Assembly: GCA_015067145.1 (NCBI GenBank)
Contig: SVNA01000009.1
Location: 1 to 64,000, forward strand
DNA length: 64,000 nt
DNA from: Oscillospiraceae bacterium
GTDB taxonomy: Bacteria > Bacillota > Clostridia > Oscillospirales > Ruminococcaceae
Direction: 5' to 3'
Of this stretch, positions 52,409-61,115 are shown one piece after another. The position numbers and the translations under genes were made by a program. Position 1 is the stretch's first letter. Each line of letters begins with the position of its first letter. Under the pieces are notes generated by a model. It had not been told where the DNA came from. It saw only the letters and a program-made list of their open reading frames with translations, and made no database searches.

Positions 52409-53827
52409 ATGAAGAAGAAAAAACTGGCAAAAATTATACTGCTTGCTATGCCGCTTATTCTTGGTATGACAGGCTACTTTATTGTAGACGGGCGTCCCTT
52501 TCTGCAATCTTTGTACATTTCCATAAAGCTTTACGGATTTGGTGCAGAAGAAACACCGCCTAATACAATTATAGAAATCGCCCGATGGGTAGGTCCTGTT
52601 GCAACTGCCAGCACCATAGTTGCCGTTGTAGCACTACTTCGCAGAGGCATACACAATATTATTGCAAATATCGGTGGTAACAGCACTGCTGTATATGGTC
52701 CCGACAAGCTAAAAGACAATATGCTGAAACAGCTGGGCAAAAAAGGCATAGACGGCAGAGACAAATTTGTTGAAGCCGACAACTATATTTTGCTGGACAG
52801 TGAAGATAAAAACCTTGCATTTTATGAAAAGCACCGCAAAAAACTGGTGAACAATGAAGTTTTTGCCAAAAGCGACTCACTTTCAGCACAGTGGGCATCT
52901 GAACACAATCTGCACCTGTTCTGCCCCGAGGAGATTGCAGCCTCTGTTTTCTGGAAAGAACACTGTATCTATCCTCTTTCCAGACAGTGTGACCACAAAA
53001 TGAAAATTGCTGTTCTGGGCTTTGACAAGCTTGGCAGAGAACTGATTTTATCTGCATTGCAGAGCAACATCTTTTCCTCTGTTCAGCAGCTTAGCTATCA
53101 CATCTGGGGTGATGCTGACGGCTTTCTGAATATCCACCATCAGCTTTCACAGATTGAGGACAACATTGTTTTTCATTATAAAAACTGGTATGAAGAAATT
53201 GGTTTCCTAAATCAGTGCAATATGATTATCGTCACTGCTCAGGATAATCAGTCCGACCTTGTCAGAAAGCTGCTGCTTGCCACAGACTGTAAAAAAATAT
53301 ATCTTTTCAGTGCTGCCGACTGTAATATACGTCTTATCGAAAACAGCGACAGAATTACACCTTTCGACTGGACCAAAACTGCTTTCTGTGCAAAAAATAT
53401 CCTTGAAAACGAACTTTTTGAAAAGGCAAAACTGTTAAATCTGCGTTATAAAAATCTCTATAATAACGTAGAAGAAAACAGCAAAAACAAGGAACTGTGC
53501 TGGCAGAAGCTCAACACCTTTACCCGTTATTCCAATATCAGTGCCGCAGATTTTTACGATATAATGAAATATATCCTCATCTGCGAAAACCAGCCTGCAG
53601 ATATTGAGCAGCTGCCCGAAGACTGGGTTGACCGGCTTGCAAACCTTGAACATATACGCTGGTGCAGATATCATTATCTGAACAACTGGAAATACGGCAA
53701 AGTGGAAAACGGCACAAAGGATGTTAAAAACCGCATTCACGCAGACCTTGTTCCTTACGATACACTTTCTGACAGCGAAAAAGAAAAAGACAAAGAAAAT
53801 ATCCGTATTCTTTTCTCCCTCGGATAA
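52409..53827 (+). CDS. Membrane protein with tandem Rossmann-like domains and a C-terminal RyR domain
   Basis: A 472-residue protein. TM1 is at about 6-26 and TM2 at 60-80; the stretch between (SLYISIKLYGFG and IIEIARWVGP) resembles the ion-channel-like head of a TrkA-N family. Two Rossmann-like units follow (about 85-190 and 198-330, the second with AVLGFDKLGREL). Residues 405-470 are an RyR domain: LANLEHIRWCRYHYLNNWKYG, then HADLVPYDTLSDSEKEKDKEN. RyR domains in bacteria are proposed to sense nucleotide or NAD-derived ligands, some in conflict systems. AAGGAG precedes the ATG. A small unknown gene follows. The function is not known. Confidence 0.75.
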   Translation: MKKKKLAKIILLAMPLILGMTGYFIVDGRPFLQSLYISIKLYGFGAEETPPNTIIEIARWVGPVATASTIVAVVALLRRGIHNIIANIGGNSTAVYGPDKLKDNMLKQLGKKGIDGRDKFVEADNYILLDSEDKNLAFYEKHRKKLVNNEVFAKSDSLSAQWASEHNLHLFCPEEIAASVFWKEHCIYPLSRQCDHKMKIAVLGFDKLGRELILSALQSNIFSSVQQLSYHIWGDADGFLNIHHQLSQIEDNIVFHYKNWYEEIGFLNQCNMIIVTAQDNQSDLVRKLLLATDCKKIYLFSAADCNIRLIENSDRITPFDWTKTAFCAKNILENELFEKAKLLNLRYKNLYNNVEENSKNKELCWQKLNTFTRYSNISAADFYDIMKYILICENQPADIEQLPEDWVDRLANLEHIRWCRYHYLNNWKYGKVENGTKDVKNRIHADLVPYDTLSDSEKEKDKENIRILFSLG

Positions 53828-53877
53828 TTTTGTACATTCGTCACTTACCTTTTCTGATATATCAAGGAGGTTTTTCC

Positions 53878-54252
53878 ATGATTTTTGATAAACTGAACGG
53901 TCAGAAGACCAAAAAAGACCTTTTTCTGCTTTGCAACAAATGCCGCAAATTTCTTTCTGAACAGCTGGAAAAGGAAGACTTTCGTGGTTTTTCAGTGCAT
54001 TTTAAAAATATAGTAAATGGCTGGAGTATAGACCAATGCGGTCTGCGTATAGTAAAAAGCTATAAGGGCGAAGGCTATTTCTGTCTTGAAATCTTCGGCA
54101 CCTTCCCTGACGGTTCGGGCTATGAGATGAAAAATATACTTTTACAGGAAACAAAAGATAAACTTAAAGAGTATCTTGCAAGGGATGAAATGGCCGATGA
54201 AATGATTGAAACCTTTGGCAACTTCAGCGAAAGTATTGAAGACAAGCTGTAA
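53878..54252 (+). CDS. Small hypothetical protein downstream of the RyR-domain gene
   Basis: A 124-residue soluble, charged protein that I do not recognise. It seems alpha/beta: helices at about 10-35 and 90-120, strands around 40-80 (FSVHFKNIVNGW, CGLRIVKSY, YFCLEIFGTF). The listed ORF starts 16 codons earlier at a TTG; ATG at 53878 is preferred because AAGGAGG lies 9 bases upstream. It begins about 50 bases after the RyR gene and no terminator stands between, so they are probably co-transcribed. Confidence 0.65.
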   Translation: MIFDKLNGQKTKKDLFLLCNKCRKFLSEQLEKEDFRGFSVHFKNIVNGWSIDQCGLRIVKSYKGEGYFCLEIFGTFPDGSGYEMKNILLQETKDKLKEYLARDEMADEMIETFGNFSESIEDKL

Positions 54253-54276
54253 TTACAATTTTATAAAAAACAAAAA

Positions 54277-54317
54277 CCGTATGGGCACAAATTGTTCCAT
54301 ACGGTTATTTTTTTATC
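54277..54317. terminator. Bidirectional terminator between RyR unit and SDR gene
   Basis: Stem AACCGTATGG/CCATACGGTT with a 12-base loop, A-rich before and T-rich after. It serves convergent genes. Confidence 0.85.
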
Positions 54318-54321
54318 TGTT

Positions 54322-55038
54322 TTACAGTGCAAAACCGCCGTCAACGGTGATAAGCTGGCCTGTGATGAATTTTGCCTTATCGCTTAGCAGAAATTCCACT
54401 GTATCTGCCACATCCTGCACTGTGCCAATGCGGCCAAGAGGTGTTTCAACTGCAAGTGCCTGCAGATCTTCTTCGCTGAAACAGTTGAGCATATCAGTTT
54501 TTATAACACCGGGACATACTGCATTTACTCGGATACCGCTTGGTGCCAGTTCCTGTGCGAGAGCTTTTGTGAAAGCGTTTATACCACCCTTTGTTGCAGA
54601 ATAAACTGCCTCGCAGCTTGCTCCGTTGTTGCCCCAGATTGATGAGATATTCACAATGCTGCCGGAGTGCTGTTTTACCATTATATCCACTGCCTGCTGA
54701 CATACAAATATTGTGCCGCCCAGGTTTATATTTACCAGCTTTATGATATCCTCTTCCTTCATATCCTGCAGCAGACCAACCCAGGAAACACCTGCACAGT
54801 TCACAACACAGTCAAGAGATTTGAAGCTGTCCTTTATATGTGCAAAAAGTGCCGCAACATCGCTGTAATCCGCCACATTGCACCTGGTATAGATTATTCC
54901 GTGAAGTTTTGAAATTGTATCAAGACCGTCACTGGTAGAATTGTATGTGCCGATAACAGTATAGCCTTTTTCAGCTAAGGTTATGGCAATCTGACGGCCG
55001 ATGCCTTTGCTTGCACCTGTAACAAGAGCTGTTTTCAT
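54322..55038 (-). CDS. FabG-like short-chain dehydrogenase/reductase
   Basis: A 238-residue SDR. The NAD(P) loop is TGASKGIG, NNAG-type motif appears as VNCAG, the catalytic Ser and Tyr-Lys lie in NISSIWG and YSATK, and ITVDGGFAL ends the chain. It may be a 3-oxoacyl-ACP reductase or the related EF-P 5-aminopentanone reductase (YmfI type); no fatty acid cluster is beside it. ATG at 55038 is chosen over the TTG at 55053, which lies only about 13 bases from the predicted transcription start. Confidence 0.85.
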   Translation of the reverse strand: MKTALVTGASKGIGRQIAITLAEKGYTVIGTYNSTSDGLDTISKLHGIIYTRCNVADYSDVAALFAHIKDSFKSLDCVVNCAGVSWVGLLQDMKEEDIIKLVNINLGGTIFVCQQAVDIMVKQHSGSIVNISSIWGNNGASCEAVYSATKGGINAFTKALAQELAPSGIRVNAVCPGVIKTDMLNCFSEEDLQALAVETPLGRIGTVQDVADTVEFLLSDKAKFITGQLITVDGGFAL

Positions 55039-55072
55039 AGTGTAAAAATCCAATCTTTATTCTTATAAGAAT

Positions 55073-55101
55073 ATTTTACTATATATATAATCATTTTTCA
55101 A
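55073..55101 (-). promoter_or_regulatory. Promoter of the SDR gene
   Basis: Minus-strand TTGAAA, 17 bases, TAAAAT. Confidence 0.6.
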
Positions 55102-55107
55102 CAAAAC

Positions 55108-55134
55108 AAAAGGCAGGGATATCCCTGCCCTTGA
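55108..55134 (-). terminator. Terminator after proS
   Basis: Perfect stem AAGGCAGGGA/TCCCTGCCCTT-like palindrome with a two-base centre, followed by TTTTGTTTTG on the minus strand. Confidence 0.8.
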
Positions 55135-55151
55135 TTGTTTTATTATGAATA

Positions 55152-56591
55152 CTAGTAAGCTTTGCCCCAGACAACAACTGTTTCGGTTTCTTTGCCGCAG
55201 ATTGGGCAAACACCTTTTTTAATACCCTGTTCGCCAAATGGCATACATCTGGATGAGAGGCCTGCTTTTTCTTTCATTGCTTCTTCACATTCTGCACTGC
55301 CGCACCAGTGAGATTTGATAAAGCCGTCGTTTTTGTCAGCCTGTGCAATGATATCTTCCAGTTTTTCAAGCTCAACTGTTCTTGTCACGAGATTTTCTTT
55401 TGCACGTGCGTAGAGAGCATCTGCGTATTCTTTGAACACTCTTTCAAGTTCTGCTTCCAGATTGTTGAGAGATACAAAGATTTTTTCACGTGTGTCACGG
55501 CGAACAAGAACACACTGGTTCTTTTCGATATCTTTTGGACCGATTTCAAGGCGGATTGGCACACCTTTCATTTCGTACTCTGCAAATTTCCAGCCTGGCT
55601 GGTTGTCGCTGTCGTCAAGTTTTACACGATAGAGATTTTTGAGGCGTTCTTTAAGTTCGTATGCTTTGTCAAGAACACCTTCCTTGTGCTGTGCAACAGG
55701 GATGATAACAAGCTGGTGTGGTGCGAGAGCCGGTGGGAGAACAAGACCTTCGTCGTCACCGTGGCACATGATGATAGCACCTACGATACGTGTGGACATA
55801 CCCCAGGAAGTCTGATGTGGGTATGAACGGCCATTGTTTCTGTCTGCAAATGTGATGTCAAATGCACGTGCAAAACCGTCGCCGAAATAGTGGCTTGTAC
55901 CACTCTGAAGAGCTTTGCCGTCGTGCATCATAGCTTCAACTGTGTATGTTGCTTCTGCACCTGCAAATTTTTCGCTGTCTGTCTTTTTACCTTTGATAAC
56001 AGGAATCATTGCTTCTTCTTCAAGGAAAGCAGCGTATGTGTCAAGCTGCTGGAGAGTTTCTCTCTGTGCTTCTTCTGCTGTTTCATGAAGTGTATGACCT
56101 TCCTGCCACCAGAATTCACGGCTGCGGAGGAATGGACGTGTTGTTTTTTCCCATCTTACAACGCTGCCCCACTGGTTGTAGAGGAATGGAAGCTGACGGT
56201 AGGACTGAAGCACGTTTTTCCAGTGTTCACAGAAAAGAACTTCAGATGTTGGACGTACGCACATACGTTCTTCCAGTTTTTCTTTGCCGCCGTATGTTAC
56301 CCATGCAACTTCCGGTGCAAATCCGTTTACATGGTCTTTTTCCTTCTGAAGCAGACTTTCAGGAATGAGAAGCGGAAGTGCCATATTTACATGGTCTGTT
56401 TCCTTGAAACGTCTGTCCAGGCATTTCTGGATATTTTCCCAGATTGCATAGCCGTATGGACGCACATAAACAAAACCTTTAGCTGTGGAATAGTCTACGA
56501 GCTCTGCTTTAAGGCAGATGTCAGTATACCACTGTGCGAAATCTTCGTCACGGCTGGTAATACTTTTAACCAATTTGTTGTCTTTTGCCAT
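55152..56591 (-). CDS. proS: Prolyl-tRNA synthetase, short archaeal-like type
   Basis: A 479-residue class II synthetase. It lacks the INS editing domain of the long bacterial ProRS and instead has the C-terminal zinc-binding extension (CGSAECEEAMKEK, VCPICGKE). Class II motifs are visible: motif 2 VVRWEKTTRPFLRSREFWWQEGHT, TSHYFGDGFA, and motif 3 QTSWGMSTRIVGA. ATG at 56591 follows AGAGGA 8 bases upstream; the ATG six codons earlier has a ribosome site buried in the acpP terminator stem. It is downstream of acpP. Confidence 0.95.
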   Translation of the reverse strand: MAKDNKLVKSITSRDEDFAQWYTDICLKAELVDYSTAKGFVYVRPYGYAIWENIQKCLDRRFKETDHVNMALPLLIPESLLQKEKDHVNGFAPEVAWVTYGGKEKLEERMCVRPTSEVLFCEHWKNVLQSYRQLPFLYNQWGSVVRWEKTTRPFLRSREFWWQEGHTLHETAEEAQRETLQQLDTYAAFLEEEAMIPVIKGKKTDSEKFAGAEATYTVEAMMHDGKALQSGTSHYFGDGFARAFDITFADRNNGRSYPHQTSWGMSTRIVGAIIMCHGDDEGLVLPPALAPHQLVIIPVAQHKEGVLDKAYELKERLKNLYRVKLDDSDNQPGWKFAEYEMKGVPIRLEIGPKDIEKNQCVLVRRDTREKIFVSLNNLEAELERVFKEYADALYARAKENLVTRTVELEKLEDIIAQADKNDGFIKSHWCGSAECEEAMKEKAGLSSRCMPFGEQGIKKGVCPICGKETETVVVWGKAY

Positions 56592-56613
56592 TTTATTTTC
56601 CTCTTTCATAAAA

Positions 56614-56646
56614 TTTGCCCCTTATAACGATGATAAGGGGCAAACT
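56614..56646 (-). terminator. Terminator hairpin between acpP and proS
   Basis: Perfect 12-base stem TTTGCCCCTTAT/ATAAGGGGCAAA with a 7-base loop, followed by TTTTATG on the minus strand. The T run is short, so partial readthrough into proS is likely. Confidence 0.7.
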
Positions 56647-56663
56647 GAATTATTCTCTAAAAA

Positions 56664-56891
56664 TTACTTGTTTTCTTCGATAAATTTAACAAGGTCGCCC
56701 ACTACTTTGATATCGTCGATTGCTTCATCGGGAACTTCCACGCTAAATTCGTCTTCAATAGACATAACAATATCTACGAAATCAAGGCTGTCAGCATCGA
56801 AATCGTCTCTGATGTTGGATTCCATTGTAATGAGTTCTTCGCTGATTTCAAGCTGTTCTGAGATAATTTCTCTCAATTTTTCAAAAACCAT
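56664..56891 (-). CDS. acpP: Acyl carrier protein
   Basis: A 75-residue acidic four-helix protein. The phosphopantetheine serine is S35 in DADSLDFVDIVM. It carries growing acyl chains in fatty acid synthesis. It is not in a fab cluster but between tsaD and proS. AAGGAG precedes the ATG. Confidence 0.95.
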   Translation of the reverse strand: MVFEKLREIISEQLEISEELITMESNIRDDFDADSLDFVDIVMSIEDEFSVEVPDEAIDDIKVVGDLVKFIEENK

Positions 56892-56952
56892 AGTAGTTCT
56901 CCTTATGTTTTATGCAGATATCTCTGCTTATTATACTTACATATACACTTAT

Positions 56953-56981
56953 AATTTATAACTTTTATGTTATATTGTCAA
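56953..56981 (-). promoter_or_regulatory. Promoter of acpP
   Basis: Minus-strand TTGACA, 17 bases, TAAATT, just after the tsaD stop codon. The -35 is perfect but the -10 is weak. Confidence 0.45.
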
Positions 56982-56988
56982 GGTATTT

Positions 56989-57990
56989 TTATCTGTAATC
57001 TATATTGAGGTTTGCCATACCGTTAAGATTTACATCACCAATGTTGCCGGACAGATATTCATAATATCCCTGTGCCGCAATCATCGCACCGTTGTCGCCG
57101 CAGAGGGAAATTTCTGGGCATACAAAGCGTTTGCCCTTTGCCTTTTCTTCGATAAGCTCCCTGAGGCGTCTGTTTGCCGCAACACCGCCTGCGATTGCAA
57201 GGGTGTCAAAGCCGAATTCCTCTGCCGCATTTACAAGGTTGTCGGATAATATCTGACTGATTTTTTCCTCAAAGCTTGCCGCAAGGCTGTTAATGTCGGT
57301 TTCTTCACCTTTCATATTATTGATGTTGAAGATGTTGATAACCGCTGTTTTAAGCCCCGAAAAACTTACATCATATTTGTTTTCTGTGTGAGGTGTAGGC
57401 AGCTTGTATTTTGTTTTATCGCCGCTCTGGGCCGCTTTGGATACTGCAGGTCCGCCCGGATAGCCAAGACCTAAAGTACGGCTTACCTTGTCAAAGGCTT
57501 CGCCCGCTGCGTCGTCGATAGTTCTACCGATTACACGGAATTTTGTGTAGTCCTCCACTGCAACAATATGGCTGTGACCGCCCGATGCCACAAGGCAGAT
57601 GAACGGCGGTTTAAGGTCCTTATGGGTGAGATACAGTGCCGCAATATGTCCGCGTATATGATGTGTTGGCACGATCGGCTTGCCACTGGCAAAGGAAAGT
57701 CCCTTTGCAAAATTTACGCCAACAAGCAGTGCACCGATAAGCCCCGGGGCAAAGGTGCAGGCGATGGCGTCGATATCATCCACCGTGCAGTTCGCCTCGT
57801 CAAAGCATTTCTGCACCACTTCGCTGACTGCATCAATATGTCTGCGGGAAGCAATTTCAGGCACAACACCACCGTAAAGGCCGTGTTCTTCCGCCTGTGA
57901 ATATACAATATTGGAAATTATTTCTCTGCCATCCTTTACGATGGAAGCCGCTGTTTCGTCACAGCTGGATTCGATACCCAATACTAACAT
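56989..57990 (-). CDS. tsaD: tRNA N6-threonylcarbamoyladenosine transferase TsaD
   Basis: A 333-residue ASKHA enzyme that transfers the threonylcarbamoyl group to A37 of tRNA. GIESSCDETAAS opens the fold, metal ligands H111 and H115 are in THHIRGHIAALYL, and GGVAANRRLR is the ATP-site loop. It acts with TsaB and TsaE, whose genes are at 37.3-38.4 kb. It lies 61 bases after rimI and is probably in the polA-rimI-tsaD transcript. Confidence 0.96.
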   Translation of the reverse strand: MLVLGIESSCDETAASIVKDGREIISNIVYSQAEEHGLYGGVVPEIASRRHIDAVSEVVQKCFDEANCTVDDIDAIACTFAPGLIGALLVGVNFAKGLSFASGKPIVPTHHIRGHIAALYLTHKDLKPPFICLVASGGHSHIVAVEDYTKFRVIGRTIDDAAGEAFDKVSRTLGLGYPGGPAVSKAAQSGDKTKYKLPTPHTENKYDVSFSGLKTAVINIFNINNMKGEETDINSLAASFEEKISQILSDNLVNAAEEFGFDTLAIAGGVAANRRLRELIEEKAKGKRFVCPEISLCGDNGAMIAAQGYYEYLSGNIGDVNLNGMANLNIDYR

Positions 57991-58051
57991 AGATTTTCCT
58001 CTGATTAATTATATAGATATAGCTGATTTTATAATTTTATTACCGATTATA

Positions 58052-58474
58052 TTATAAGTCAAGTTTATAGATAAGGGCAGCTTCCCTTGGGTTTGAGTAG
58101 AAGTTTTTTCTTGTGCCGATATGCTCAAATCCCAGTTTTTCATACAATGCGATGGCAGAAGCATTGCTCTCCCTTACTTCCAATACGCAGGGCAGTCCCA
58201 GCAGCTTTAATGTTTCTGCCAGCAGATATCCGCCATATCCTTTGCGTTTGTGGCCTTTGTCTGTGACGATGAACACCAGTTCTGCATCATCTGCAACAAG
58301 ATAGGAGACAAAAGCCACTACACCGTCTTCCCCTTCCAGCACAAAGCTTTTTATGCTGTCGTTGGAAAAGCTGTCCTCAAGGGCGGTTCTGCTCCAGCCG
58401 TCAGGCACATTTTCAAAAATATGTGCAACCGCTGCCACGTCCTTTTCTTCAAAGGGTCTAACCTTTCGCAACAT
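58052..58474 (-). CDS. rimI: Ribosomal protein S18-alanine N-acetyltransferase RimI
   Basis: A 140-residue GNAT. The acetyl-CoA loop is GHKRKGYGGYLL, preceded by ELVFIVTDK and followed by VLEVRESNASAIALYEKLGFEHIGTRKNFY, typical of RimI. It overlaps polA by 17 bases and precedes tsaD, as often seen. Confidence 0.9.
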   Translation of the reverse strand: MLRKVRPFEEKDVAAVAHIFENVPDGWSRTALEDSFSNDSIKSFVLEGEDGVVAFVSYLVADDAELVFIVTDKGHKRKGYGGYLLAETLKLLGLPCVLEVRESNASAIALYEKLGFEHIGTRKNFYSNPREAALIYKLDL

Positions 58475-60992
58475 ACCAGTTTTCCCCCCTGTTCACATCC
58501 ACTTTAAGCGGTACCGAAAGCTGTGCGGCGTTTCTCATCTCTTCGCCGAGAATCTGTGCCGCTTTTTCGGCTTCGTCCAGTGGTGCTTCAACGATAAGTT
58601 CGTCGTGTACCTGCAGGATAAGCTTTGCTTTGAGGCCCTCGTCTCTGAGGCGGTTTGCAACCTTTACCATTGCAATTTTGATTATATCCGCACTTGTACC
58701 CTGGATTGGTGTGTTCATGGCCATACGCTTGCCCATCTCCTGAATGTTGCGGTTGGAGTTGCTGATTTCGGGCAGTATGCGTTTGCGGTTGTAGAGAGTG
58801 GCAACATATCCGTTGTCCTTTGCAAACTGTGTGATGGTGTTCATATACTCCTTAACACCCACAAATGTATCCAGATAGTTGCTTATAAACTGGCTTGCCT
58901 CTTTTACTGTGATGCCCACATCCTTTGCAAGGCTGAAAGCACCAATGCCGTACACAATACCAAAGTTTACCGCTTTTGCACGGGAGCGTATCTGCGGTGT
59001 AACCATCTCCACAGGCAGCTTCATAATCTTTGCCGCTGTCTGTGTGTGGATATCCTCGTTGTTTATGAAGGCTTCTCTCATGGACTCATCACCGCTGATA
59101 TGTGCAAGAATACGCAGTTCAATCTGTGAATAGTCGGCATCGAGAAGGATGTGCCCCTCTTTTGCCACAAAGAATTTGCGGAGTTCCTGCCCCAGCTCTG
59201 TGCGTACGGGGATATTCTGCAGGTTCGGTTCTCCCGAAGAGATACGGCCTGTTCTTGTTTCTGTCTGGTTGAAGGTGGTGTGTATTCTGCCGTCTTCACG
59301 GATTTTATCCTTCATACCCTCAACATAGGTGGAATTTAATTTCTGATAGGTTCTGTAGCTGAGAATTTTATCAATTACCGGATGATATTTTCTTAAGCCC
59401 TCCAGCACCTCGGCATTGGTGGAGTAGCCCGATTTTGTCTTTTTGCCTGCAGGCAGCCCAAGGTCTTCAAAAAGTGCCTTGCCAAGCTGTTTCGGGCTGT
59501 TCAGATTAAACTCATATCCAACCATATCATAAACATCAGCAAGATATTTTGCCAGCTGTTCCTTGAGCATTGTACCGAATTCTTCCAAAGCCTTTTTATC
59601 CATGCCAAAGCCTTCGTACTCCATCTCTGCAAGCACCTTCGCAAGGGGCATTTCGATATCATATAGCAGCCCGTGCTGTTTTTCGTCCTCTATAAATCTG
59701 AGATAATATTCATAAACCTGCTGTGCAAACGGGGCAAAGCTGTCTTCGCATTCAAACTTTGCAACAGCGTCCACGGCGGCGGAAATACGCTCAAAATCGT
59801 AGCTTGCGGCAAGGGGATTTGCAAGGTATGCCGCCAGTTTCATACAGAAGGACACATTTTTTATATCTATTCCGTTTTCTATGCAGAACGTGTAAAGAGA
59901 TTTGCTGTCATATGCAATTTTTTCTTTGTTTTCGTCCTCCAGAAATGCTTTGAGAAGCTCGCTGTCAGCACCGCAGGAATATATATTTTCATCCCACATT
60001 GCGATAAATTTATCGCCGTTCTGATAGATGATTGCCCTGCTGAGAGAGTTGTCAAACTCTTTTATTTCAACACTGTCAAGGGCAGAATCCACCACATCAA
60101 AGAGGTTTATATTTTCCACACTCTGCTGCGGTACCAGCTTTTCTGCAAGGGAGAACATCTCCAGTTTTCTGAGAGTTTTTGACACCTTATCGCTGTTTGC
60201 AGCCTTTTTCAGATAGCTTTCAGGGTTTATATCCATCTCCACATCGCACTTGATTGTACCGAGGATTTTTGAAAGGTATGCCATCTCTTTGTCGTTTACC
60301 AGCTTTTCCCTCACACCTTTTTTGATTTTTGCATCGTCGATATTTTCGTACACGCCGTCAAGGCTGCCAAAATTCTGCAGCAGTGTAACAGCGGTTTTTT
60401 CGCCAACGCCCTTTACCCCCGGGATGTTGTCGGAGGTATCGCCCATAAGTGCTTTAAGGTCGATAAGGCTTTCGGGATAAAGGCCGTATTTTTCAAAAAC
60501 AGCCTCCCTGTCCATAATCTGTGTGTGGCCTTTGCCCATCTGTGTTGTGGCAAGGGCAACGCATACATTGTCATCGATAAGCTGGAGGGAGTCTCTGTCC
60601 CCTGTGGCGATATAGCATTCGTCCCCGCGTGCAGAACAGCTTTTTGCGATTGTGCCAAGGATATCGTCTGCTTCAAATCCCTCTTTTGTAACAATGGTAT
60701 ATCCCAGGTCACTGAGGATTTCCTTGAGTACAGGCATCTGCTGTGCCAGTTCGTCAGGCATCCCCTTTCTGCCTGCCTTGTAACCGTCAAACAGTTTGTG
60801 GCGGAAGGTTTTTGCCTTGAGGTCAAATGCCACAGCCACACAGTCAGGCTTAATGTCCTGTTCAAGTTTTATGAGTATATTGAGAAAGCCGTAGATACCG
60901 TTAGTGTACTGGCCATCCTTTGTTGTGAGAAGCTTTATACCGTAGAAAGCACGGTTTAAAATGCTGTTGCCGTCAATGGCGAGAAATTTCAT
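58458..60992 (-). CDS. polA: DNA polymerase I
   Basis: An 844-residue polymerase. The N-terminal 5'-3' nuclease (1-290: AFDLKAKTFRH, FEADDILGTIA, ATGDRDSLQLI, MGDTSDNIPGVKGVGEKTA) is intact. The middle 3'-5' exonuclease-like domain (about 300-460) lacks the DxE metal residues, so proofreading is probably lost, as in Bacillus. The polymerase has motif A DADYSQIELRILAH, motif B RSRAKAVNFGIVYGI and motif C VHDELIVEAP. It works in Okazaki-fragment processing and repair. Confidence 0.97.
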   Translation of the reverse strand: MKFLAIDGNSILNRAFYGIKLLTTKDGQYTNGIYGFLNILIKLEQDIKPDCVAVAFDLKAKTFRHKLFDGYKAGRKGMPDELAQQMPVLKEILSDLGYTIVTKEGFEADDILGTIAKSCSARGDECYIATGDRDSLQLIDDNVCVALATTQMGKGHTQIMDREAVFEKYGLYPESLIDLKALMGDTSDNIPGVKGVGEKTAVTLLQNFGSLDGVYENIDDAKIKKGVREKLVNDKEMAYLSKILGTIKCDVEMDINPESYLKKAANSDKVSKTLRKLEMFSLAEKLVPQQSVENINLFDVVDSALDSVEIKEFDNSLSRAIIYQNGDKFIAMWDENIYSCGADSELLKAFLEDENKEKIAYDSKSLYTFCIENGIDIKNVSFCMKLAAYLANPLAASYDFERISAAVDAVAKFECEDSFAPFAQQVYEYYLRFIEDEKQHGLLYDIEMPLAKVLAEMEYEGFGMDKKALEEFGTMLKEQLAKYLADVYDMVGYEFNLNSPKQLGKALFEDLGLPAGKKTKSGYSTNAEVLEGLRKYHPVIDKILSYRTYQKLNSTYVEGMKDKIREDGRIHTTFNQTETRTGRISSGEPNLQNIPVRTELGQELRKFFVAKEGHILLDADYSQIELRILAHISGDESMREAFINNEDIHTQTAAKIMKLPVEMVTPQIRSRAKAVNFGIVYGIGAFSLAKDVGITVKEASQFISNYLDTFVGVKEYMNTITQFAKDNGYVATLYNRKRILPEISNSNRNIQEMGKRMAMNTPIQGTSADIIKIAMVKVANRLRDEGLKAKLILQVHDELIVEAPLDEAEKAAQILGEEMRNAAQLSVPLKVDVNRGENWYVAKG

Positions 60993-61041
60993 ATTTATGT
61001 CTCCCTTGCTGGAATTTACAATACATAATATATATTTAAAT

Positions 61042-61076
61042 TAGTATACCATATTTTATTATTTTATGGTATACTA
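61042..61076. repeat. Perfect 12-bp inverted repeat between polA and dusB
   Basis: TAGTATACCATA and TATGGTATACTA with an 11-base AT spacer. Each arm contains TATACT, a plausible -10 box for the gene on that side, so the divergent promoters may be near mirror images. No good -35 boxes are seen 17 bases upstream. It may be a shared operator. Confidence 0.7.
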
Positions 61077-61115
61077 TTTATCTAATGCAAAAATAAATTT
61101 TACAGATGAGGTTTT

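Noticed and set aside
56592-56663. T-box or attenuator control of proS
   Set aside because: No T-box core. The perfect hairpin fits better as the acpP terminator.
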